A model generated the notes under the pieces. That model was not told the origin of the DNA, made no database searches, and saw only the letters and a list, made by a program, of their open reading frames with translations. Position numbers and translations under genes: made by a program. Below are positions 57,202 through 64,000 of a stretch of 64,000 nucleotides of DNA, one piece after another; position 1 is the stretch's first letter; each line of letters opens with the position of its first letter. The DNA is from Escherichia fergusonii ATCC 35469 (GTDB lineage: Bacteria; Pseudomonadota; Gammaproteobacteria; Enterobacterales; Enterobacteriaceae): the NCBI RefSeq assembly GCF_000026225.1, contig NC_011740.1, positions 744,001 through 808,000 on the forward strand. Reading direction: 5' to 3'.

Positions 57202-59697
57202 ATGTTAACGATTCAATTTCTCTGTCCTTTGCCAAACGGTCTGCATGCTCGTCCGGCGTGGGAACTTAAAGAGCAGTGCAGCCAGTGGCAAAGCGAAATC
57301 ATCTTCATTAACCATCGCCAGAACGTAAAGGCCGATGCCAAAAGTTCGCTGGCGCTGATTGGCACCGGCACCTTATTTAATGACAGTTGCAGCCTGAACA
57401 TTAGCGGCAGCGATGAAGAGCAGGCGCGGCGCGTGCTGGAAGAGTACATCCAGGTGCGCTTTATCGACAGCGACAGCGTCCAGCCGACGCAGGCAGAACT
57501 GACGGCACATCCACTGCCGCGTTCATTAAGCCGCCTGAACCCTGATTTACTGTACGGCAATGTGCTGGCAAGCGGCGTCGGCGTGGGTACGTTGACCCTG
57601 CTACAGAGCAACAGCCTCGACAGTTATCGGGCAATCCCGGCCAGTGCGCAAGACTCCACCTGGCTGGAACACAGCCTGGCAACGCTTGCCGAGCAACTGA
57701 ACCAGCAGTTGCGCGAGCGTGACGGCGAAAGCAAAACTATCCTCAGCGCCCATTTATCGCTGATTCAGGATGATGAATTTGCAGGGAATATCCGTCGCCT
57801 GATGGCAGAACAGCATCAGGGGCTGGGGGCAGCGATCATCAGCAATATGGAGCAGGTTTGCGACAAACTTTCTGCCTCTGCCAGCGATTATCTGCGCGAG
57901 CGGGTCAGCGACATTCGTGATATCAGCGAACAATTGCTGCATATCACCTGGCCGGAACTGAAGCCGCGTAATAATCTGGTGCTCGAAAAACCGACCATTC
58001 TGGTGGCAGAAGATTTAACCCCTAGCCAGTTTTTGAGCCTCAATTTAAAAAATCTTGCGGGCATGATTCTGGAGAAAACCGGGCGCACCTCGCATACTCT
58101 GATTCTGGCCCGCGCCTCGGCGATCCCCGTACTGAGCGGCCTGCCGCTGGATGCCATTGCTCGCTATGCCGGGCAACCGGCGGTGCTTGACGCCCAGTGC
58201 GGCGTGCTGGCTATTAATCCTGATGACGCGGTGAGCGGTTATTATCAGGTTGCGCAGACGCTGGCGGATAAACGCCAGAAACAACAGGCGCAGGCCGCCG
58301 CGCAGCTGGCCTATTCCCGTGATAACAAGCGCATTGATATCGCGGCGAATATTGGCACCGCTCTGGAAGCGCCTGGCGCGTTTGCCAACGGCGCGGAAGG
58401 TGTCGGGCTGTTTCGTACCGAAATGCTCTATATGGAGCGCGACAGTGCGCCGGACGAACAGGAACAGTTTGAAGCATACCAACAGGTGCTACTGGCGGCG
58501 GGCGACAAGCCGATTATTTTCCGCACGATGGACATCGGCGGCGATAAAAGCATTCCTTACCTCAACATTCCCCAGGAAGAGAACCCGTTCCTCGGCTATC
58601 GCGCGGTACGTATTTACCCGGAATTTGCTGGTCTGTTCCGCACTCAATTGCGGGCTATTTTGCGCGCTGCCAGTTTCGGTAATGCCCAGTTAATGATCCC
58701 AATGGTCCACAGCCTCGATCAGATCTTATGGGTGAAGGGCGAGATCCAAAAAGCGATCGTTGAGCTTAAGCGCGATGGCCTGCGTCATGCAGAGACGATT
58801 ACGCTGGGTATCATGGTGGAAGTACCGTCGGTGTGCTACATCATCGACCACTTCTGCGATGAGGTCGATTTCTTCAGTATCGGTTCTAACGATATGACCC
58901 AGTATCTGTATGCGGTCGATCGTAATAACCCGCGCGTATCGCCGCTGTATAACCCGATTACGCCATCGTTCCTGCGCATGTTGCAGCAGATTGTTACCAC
59001 TGCGCATCAGCGCGGCAAATGGGTAGGTATTTGCGGTGAACTGGGCGGTGAAAGTCGTTATCTGCCGCTACTGCTTGGACTGGGCCTGGATGAGCTGAGT
59101 ATGAGTAGCCCGCGCATTCCGGCAGTGAAAAGCCAGCTTCGTCAACTGGATAGCGAGGCGTGTCGGGAATTGGCGCGTCAGGCATGTGAATGCCGCAGTG
59201 CGCAGGAAATTGAAGCGTTACTCACCGCCTTTACGCCGGAAGAAGACGTTCGCCCACTGCTGGCGCTGGAGAATATCTTTGTTGATCAGGCCTTTAGCAA
59301 TAAAGAGCAGGCGATCCAGTTCCTGTGCGGCAACCTTGGCGTTAACGGGCGTACTGAACATCCGTTTGAGCTGGAAGAGGATGTCTGGCAGCGGGAAGAG
59401 ATTGTGACCACTGGCGTTGGTTTTGGCGTGGCGATCCCGCACACCAAATCTCAGTGGATCCGTCATTCCAGTATCAGCATTGCCCGGCTGGTGAAACCGG
59501 TTGACTGGCAGTCAGAAATGGGCGAAGTCGAACTGGTGATCATGCTGACGTTGGGTGCTAACGAAGGGATGAACCATGTGAAAGTCTTCTCGCAGCTGGC
59601 GCGCAAACTGGTGAATAAAAACTTCCGCCAGTCGTTGTTTGCCGCGCAAGATGCGCAAAGCATCCTGACGCTGCTGGAAACGGAATTAACCTTCTGA
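57202..59697 (+). CDS. fryA: FryA, fused HPr-EI-EIIA PTS protein
   Basis: 831 aa with three PTS modules: HPr-like at 1 to ~90 with H15 (NGLHARPAW), enzyme I from ~115 to ~665 with H298 (GRTSHTLILARAS), IGSNDMTQY and GICGELGGE, and a fructose-type IIA at ~690-831 with H747 (VAIPHTKS). It could pass phosphate from PEP to FryB without PtsH or PtsI. Convergent with ypdC after only 2 bases. Confidence 0.95.
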   Translation: MLTIQFLCPLPNGLHARPAWELKEQCSQWQSEIIFINHRQNVKADAKSSLALIGTGTLFNDSCSLNISGSDEEQARRVLEEYIQVRFIDSDSVQPTQAELTAHPLPRSLSRLNPDLLYGNVLASGVGVGTLTLLQSNSLDSYRAIPASAQDSTWLEHSLATLAEQLNQQLRERDGESKTILSAHLSLIQDDEFAGNIRRLMAEQHQGLGAAIISNMEQVCDKLSASASDYLRERVSDIRDISEQLLHITWPELKPRNNLVLEKPTILVAEDLTPSQFLSLNLKNLAGMILEKTGRTSHTLILARASAIPVLSGLPLDAIARYAGQPAVLDAQCGVLAINPDDAVSGYYQVAQTLADKRQKQQAQAAAQLAYSRDNKRIDIAANIGTALEAPGAFANGAEGVGLFRTEMLYMERDSAPDEQEQFEAYQQVLLAAGDKPIIFRTMDIGGDKSIPYLNIPQEENPFLGYRAVRIYPEFAGLFRTQLRAILRAASFGNAQLMIPMVHSLDQILWVKGEIQKAIVELKRDGLRHAETITLGIMVEVPSVCYIIDHFCDEVDFFSIGSNDMTQYLYAVDRNNPRVSPLYNPITPSFLRMLQQIVTTAHQRGKWVGICGELGGESRYLPLLLGLGLDELSMSSPRIPAVKSQLRQLDSEACRELARQACECRSAQEIEALLTAFTPEEDVRPLLALENIFVDQAFSNKEQAIQFLCGNLGVNGRTEHPFELEEDVWQREEIVTTGVGFGVAIPHTKSQWIRHSSISIARLVKPVDWQSEMGEVELVIMLTLGANEGMNHVKVFSQLARKLVNKNFRQSLFAAQDAQSILTLLETELTF

Positions 59698-59699
59698 CG

Positions 59700-60557
59700 T
59701 TAGCCCTGAAAACGGGCGCTGTACTCTCCCGGCGTCAGGCCAAACTGACGCCGGAAGACGCGACAAAAATAGTCGCTGTCCGGAAAGCCGCAACGCTGCG
59801 CCACTTCATGAATCGACAGATGATATTTCTGCAAAATCATCCTCGCCTTCGCCATTCGCACCCAACGCACATATTCGATAAAACGCATCGTCCCATGCTG
59901 AGCAAACAGTTTTGACAGATGATTGGGCGTGATATTAAAAAACTGCGCCACGCTCTCGCGAGTAAGCGGTTGCGCATAATTATCCTGAACCCAGTTACAA
60001 ATGCTGTGATAGAGAAAATCGCCGCGCGGCTGCGAATTGCCCGGCGGCATGTTGACCACGTTGCGGCAAAGATGCAGCAAACTTAACACCAGTGGCTGAA
60101 TGATATTTTGCTCCAGCGGCGAACGGCTAAGGTGGGTGAGGGCAGTAAGCATCGCTTCACCTTCACCGCGTTGCAGGCTGGGAAGTTGGATCTGGCGAAC
60201 CGGATGCAACAACGACGTGGTGCGGCTATCGTAATACGATAAACCAAGCCAGGTCGGCGCGAACACCAGACTTAACAGCATTACCGGTTTGTTGTTGACC
60301 GGTAAATTAGCCGCGCGCGCCGGAATAAACAGCATTTCTCCTTCCACTATATGTTGCTGCTTTGCTTCCAGCAGATTGCCGTATTCGCCGCGCAGCACGA
60401 TATCCAGACGGGGAAAATCAATACATAAACTGCCCACCGGCAACGAGGCCGGCTGGCTGGCAAACCAGACGCGCCCCAGTAGTTGCGGGTTAAGCACCAG
60501 GCCGCTGAACAGATCGGCGAAAAATTGTTGATCGGCGGGCAAGCCTGTTGCTTTCAT
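59700..60557 (-). CDS. ypdC: YpdC, AraC-family transcriptional regulator
   Basis: 285 aa. C-terminal AraC HTH (VAQFFNITPNHLSKLFAQHG, CGFPDSDYFCRVFRRQFGLTPGEY). The N-terminal cupin-like region binds an unknown ligand. It is downstream of ypdB by 11 bases, so part of the ypdA-ypdB-ypdC operon, and adjacent to the fry cluster it may regulate. Confidence 0.94.
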   Translation of the reverse strand: MKATGLPADQQFFADLFSGLVLNPQLLGRVWFASQPASLPVGSLCIDFPRLDIVLRGEYGNLLEAKQQHIVEGEMLFIPARAANLPVNNKPVMLLSLVFAPTWLGLSYYDSRTTSLLHPVRQIQLPSLQRGEGEAMLTALTHLSRSPLEQNIIQPLVLSLLHLCRNVVNMPPGNSQPRGDFLYHSICNWVQDNYAQPLTRESVAQFFNITPNHLSKLFAQHGTMRFIEYVRWVRMAKARMILQKYHLSIHEVAQRCGFPDSDYFCRVFRRQFGLTPGEYSARFQG

Positions 60558-60568
60558 GAAAATCCCGA

Positions 60569-61303
60569 TTACAGATGCATTAACTGCCTGAATTCTTTTA
60601 CTTTGCTACGGCTGACCGGCACTTCAAAATCCAGATCTTTCAGTCGCAGAATGTAGGTGTTATTAAACCACGGTTCGATTTCGCGGATTTTGTTCAGATT
60701 GACACAAAATGAGCGATGGCAGCGGAAAAAATGTGACGGCGGCAGCTTGCTGCAAAATTCAGTAATGTTCATTGGCATTACGTAGGATTCACGCCGCGTA
60801 TAGACAAAGGTCATTTTCTCGTGCGCTTCGGCGTAATAGATATCGTTAATTGGCGTGACGATGATGCGCTCATCTTTCACCAGATTAATGGTGTCATTCT
60901 CACGCGTTACCGTCGTGGCAGGCGTACTGCTGGTCTGCTGTTGTTGCCAGGCCGCTTCCAGTTTTTGCAGCATCCCGGTAATGCGTGACTCCTGATAGGG
61001 TTTGAGAATGTAGTCAAACGCTTCCAGTTCAAACGCTTCTACCGCATGTTCTTTCCACGCGGTGATGAACACAATAAACGGTTTATGGGCGAACTGGCTG
61101 ATGTTTTGCGCCAGCAACACGCCATCCAGCGACGGAATATTGATATCCAGAAAAATGGCGTCGACGCGGTTATGCTGCAAAAACTTCAACACGTCCAGAC
61201 CGTCGTCAAAGGTGCCGACAATCTCCATCTGGCTGTGCTCTTTAATTAGCCAGCTCAGTTCCTGTTGTGCCAGGAATTCGTCTTCAACAATGATGACTTT
61301 CAC
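60569..61303 (-). CDS. ypdB: YpdB, LytTR-type response regulator (pyruvate sensing)
   Basis: The GTG at 61303 gives 244 aa, the known length; the open frame continues a few codons. The receiver domain has the phospho-Asp D53 (FLDINIP) with E7/D8, and the C-terminal domain (~140-244) is LytTR (PINDIYYAEAHEKMTFVYTRR, FFRCHRSFCVN). It pairs with YpdA and is known to activate yhjX in response to pyruvate. Confidence 0.96.
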   Translation of the reverse strand: MKVIIVEDEFLAQQELSWLIKEHSQMEIVGTFDDGLDVLKFLQHNRVDAIFLDINIPSLDGVLLAQNISQFAHKPFIVFITAWKEHAVEAFELEAFDYILKPYQESRITGMLQKLEAAWQQQQTSSTPATTVTRENDTINLVKDERIIVTPINDIYYAEAHEKMTFVYTRRESYVMPMNITEFCSKLPPSHFFRCHRSFCVNLNKIREIEPWFNNTYILRLKDLDFEVPVSRSKVKEFRQLMHL

Positions 61304-61317
61304 AATATCACTCCGGC

Positions 61318-63015
61318 TCAAAGCAATAACGTAGCCTGTGAGGCGACAGGGGTGCGTTGGTTAGGAATGTAAAACGCAATTTCCGTTCCTGGTTCCAGGC
61401 GGCGGATATGCAGCCCCTCGCCATACAATAACTTCACGCGATGATGGACATTCAGCAGGCCAATTTTATTGCCCGGCATTTCGTTCGCTTCGACCCGCTC
61501 AATGACTTTTGGATCGATGCCGTGCCCGGTATCTCGCACCGCAATGCGTACCCGATTACCGCACTCTGCAACGCTGATGGTGACAACGCCTTTACCTTTG
61601 CAAGGCTGAATACCGTGGACAATGGCGTTCTCCACTAAAGGCTGGATCAGCAGGCTGGGAATGCAGCAATTCACCTCTTCATCAATATCATAGATAACCG
61701 TCAGCTTGTCGCCAAAGCGGGCCTGCTCAATGGCAATATAGTCTTTAATTTGGTACAGCTCTTTTTTGATATCGATTTGCTCATCGTCTTTTAATTCAAT
61801 GTTATAGCGCAGATAACGCGACAGATTAAAGATTAACTGGCGAGCGGTATCCGGATTCAGACGGATCGACGATGAGATAGCATTCAGAGCATTAAACAGG
61901 AAATGGGGATTAATTTTGCTTTGCAGAGCGCGAAGCTCTGCCTTATTTGCCATTTCACGTAGCTGCTCGGCACGCGAAACCTCCAGTTGCGTGGAGATGA
62001 TTTGCGACAGACCGACCGCCATTTCCTGTAATGATGACGTAATCTGATGCGCGTGGCAGTAGTAAATTTTCAGTGTTCCGGTCACAACGCCTTTCTCCCA
62101 CAATGGGATCACCAGCATGGAATGAATCTCTGGCGTGCGGTGGGCTTCATCATTATTTTTAATAATGATTTTTCCGTAATTCATTGCCTGACGCGTTGTT
62201 GGGCTAATGAAGTCATCGCCATTCTGATAGTTGTGTTCACCTACGCCAACATAGGCCAGCACATGATCGGTGTTGGTAATCGCTACCGCATCGGCGTGAA
62301 TATCATCGCGGATAATTTCACAAACTTTGCGTAATGACTCGCTATTGACATGGCGAAACAGCGGCAGCGTTTTGTTGGCGATATCCAGCGCCAACTTGGC
62401 CTGCCGCGCGGCGCTGGCCTCTTTTTCGCCCTCAACGCTTTGTACCAGCAACACAATAAAGCCGATACAAACGCTGCCGAGGATCATCGGAATCCCGATT
62501 TTGGAGACGATATCAATCCCCAGTGCAGTGGTGGGTGCCCAGACAATCACCAGAATCATCGTCAACGTTTCACATAACATGCCACCGAGAATACCGACGC
62601 GCCAGCGCTGTGCTTTGGGGATTTTCAGGTTGATCCAGCCTGATATGCAACCCGCGAGAATACTGGTGATAAAGCATGGGATTGCCGTCACGCCGCCGAT
62701 GTCAATTAAATAACGGTGAATACCCGCAATCACACCGGTAATGATGCCTACCCACGGGCCAAACAGAATCCCGCCTGACATCACCGCGATAATACGTACG
62801 TTCACCAGCGAGCCTTCTACGGGAACGCCGGACCAGGTGCTGAACAGGGCGAACAGCGAGAAAATGGCGGTAACGGCGAGCAGCTCTTTTGGGGAGTGCG
62901 CCGACTTGTGCAACAGTTCGCGAAACAGGCGGATACGGATGAGAAAGAACAGGCAGATAAGCATTAACGCTGCCCGATCGAAGACCGCCAGCAGCATGTT
63001 GAATATTTCGTGCAC
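61318..63015 (-). CDS. ypdA: YpdA, LytS-type sensor histidine kinase
   Basis: 565 aa. A 5TMR-LYT membrane sensor of about six spans occupies residues 1 to ~195, a GAF domain ~215-345, and the His_kinase domain starts at H371 ([12 protein letters not shown]) with the ATPase G-boxes DTGHGID and [12 protein letters not shown]. It senses external pyruvate and phosphorylates YpdB. It starts the operon and is divergent from alaC. Confidence 0.96.
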
Positions 63016-63391
63016 GGGTGACTCTGAATAAGGATTAAACCTCTATGATAGGTAACCTGAAGGCTGATGACCAGCAGGCCGTTTTTGAGGAAAAACCACA
63101 ATTTTAAAAGGGGATTGAAAGATAAATGGTGTATTAGCAATGCATCTCTTGATAATGCACATCTGGCTGGTAAATTTATTGAAATTATAATGTTAATAAA
63201 TTGAGTGGTAATTTTCTTGTTAGCGTAGATAAATTTCCTGTTTTTAAAGCGGAGTTCCTCATTTAAGGCTATTAACAAAAATGTTCTAAAACGCTGGACA
63301 GACAGAAATTAATCAGGCTATTTTCAAAACAGCCACCATCGTGGCAGCGTCGCTCGGACGGTCCGGGCGCTCACGTTAATCTGAGGAAATT
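63016..63391. promoter_or_regulatory. ypdA/alaC divergent control region
   Basis: 376 bases with no gene. AT-rich from 63100 to 63280, where both promoters probably lie. The alaC-proximal part (63332-63369) can form two hairpins just before the alaC ribosome site. No leader-peptide frame with repeated amino-acid codons was found. Confidence 0.6.
63332..63369 (+). promoter_or_regulatory. Two tandem hairpins in the alaC leader
   Basis: GCCAC (63332-63336) pairs with GTGGC (63341-63345). CGCTCGGAC (63351-63359) pairs with GTCCGGGCG (63361-63369) with one G-T pair. The second ends 14 bases before CTGAGGAAAT and 22 before the ATG, so this could control translation of alaC. The role is inferred. 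Confidence 0.4.
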
Positions 63392-64000
63392 ATGGCTGAC
63401 ACTCGCCCTGAACGTCGCTTTACGCGTATTGATCGTCTCCCACCCTACGTTTTTAACATTACCGCTGAACTGAAAATGGCTGCGCGTCGGCGCGGCGAAG
63501 ATATTATCGATTTCAGTATGGGTAACCCGGACGGTGCGACCCCGCCGCATATCGTCGAAAAATTATGTACGGTGGCCCAGCGACCGGACACGCATGGTTA
63601 TTCCACCTCGCGTGGTATTCCGCGGTTACGTCGCGCCATTTCCCGCTGGTATCAGGATCGTTACGACGTCGAGATCGACCCGGAATCAGAGGCTATCGTC
63701 ACCATTGGCTCGAAAGAGGGGCTGGCGCATCTGATGCTGGCGACGCTGGATCACGGTGACACTGTACTGGTGCCTAATCCAAGCTACCCGATTCATATTT
63801 ACGGCGCGGTGATTGCCGGGGCGCAGGTACGCTCAGTGCCGCTGGTGGAAGGTGTCGATTTCTTCAACGAACTGGAACGCGCCATTCGCGAAAGTTATCC
63901 GAAACCGAAGATGATGATCCTCGGCTTCCCGTCGAACCCAACCGCGCAATGCGTGGAACTGGAATTCTTTGAGAAGGTTGTAGCGCTGGCGAAACGCTAC
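63392..64000 (+). CDS. alaC: AlaC, glutamate-pyruvate aminotransferase (5' part)
   Basis: The frame opens at the ATG at 63392 after CTGAGGAAATT and is still open at the window end (203 of about 412 residues). It is a class I/II PLP aminotransferase: DFSMGNPDGATPP near residue 40, the PLP-phosphate segment IGSKEGLAH near 107, VPNPSYPIH near 127. AlaC is one of the main alanine-forming transaminases (pyruvate and glutamate to alanine). The catalytic lysine lies beyond the window. Confidence 0.95.
   Translation, partial: MADTRPERRFTRIDRLPPYVFNITAELKMAARRRGEDIIDFSMGNPDGATPPHIVEKLCTVAQRPDTHGYSTSRGIPRLRRAISRWYQDRYDVEIDPESEAIVTIGSKEGLAHLMLATLDHGDTVLVPNPSYPIHIYGAVIAGAQVRSVPLVEGVDFFNELERAIRESYPKPKMMILGFPSNPTAQCVELEFFEKVVALAKRY

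Overview
The window is a chromosomal segment of Escherichia coli (or a very close Escherichia/Shigella relative). Gene order, protein lengths and protein sequences match the E. coli core backbone from the ethanolamine-utilisation (eut) operon to alaC. It is not K-12. The eutA-eutB junction is intact, whereas K-12 carries the CPZ-55 prophage there. A two-gene islet lies between eutR and hemF, yfeR is missing beside yfeH, and yfeW carries a premature amber codon. Comparisons with K-12 rest on recalled knowledge of that genome, not on an alignment.

Layout. 1-9113: the 3' part of the eut operon (eutJ partial, G, H, A, B, C, L, K, R), encoding ethanolamine uptake, the B12-dependent lyase, its reactivase, shell proteins of the metabolosome and the AraC-type activator. 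9190-10808: accessory islet with a small membrane protein and a cysteine-rich, multi-zinc-ribbon protein. 10946-16785: hemF-amiA, ypeA-yfeZ, yfeY, yfeX, yfeW. 16788-20133: murP/murQ divergent from murR (MurNAc catabolism). 20262-26214: ucpA, the sulfate/thiosulfate operon cysPUWA, and cysM. 26217-32444: yfeK, pdxK, the PTS core crr-ptsI-ptsH, cysK, cysZ. 32675-36980: zipA, ligA, ypeB, yfeH. 37257-41693: an AT-richer block for xanthosine use (yfeN, xapA, xapB, xapX, xapR). 41746-45030: tRNA genes (Lys, three Val, two Ala) around gltX and the paralogous regulators yfeC/yfeD. 45234-53226: pdeA, nupC, mntH, ypeC, yfeO, glk. 53445-64000: the cryptic fructose-like PTS cluster fryBC-ypdFE-fryA, the ypdC/ypdB/ypdA regulatory genes, and the start of alaC.

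How the genes work together. The general PTS proteins HPr, EI and EIIA-Glc feed sugar permeases, including MurP, which has no IIA domain of its own; MurQ then turns MurNAc-6-P into GlcNAc-6-P. FryA is a one-polypeptide paralogue of the same phosphorelay (HPr-EI-EIIA) next to its own IIB and IIC. CysPUWA and CysZ bring in sulfate/thiosulfate, and CysK and CysM turn sulfide or thiosulfate into cysteine or S-sulfocysteine. XapB/XapA, NupC and perhaps YfeN handle nucleosides. YpdA/YpdB is a LytS/LytTR-type two-component system.

No CRISPR array, insertion sequence or prophage was seen. The least described element is the eutR-hemF islet; whether it is a functional unit cannot be decided from sequence alone.
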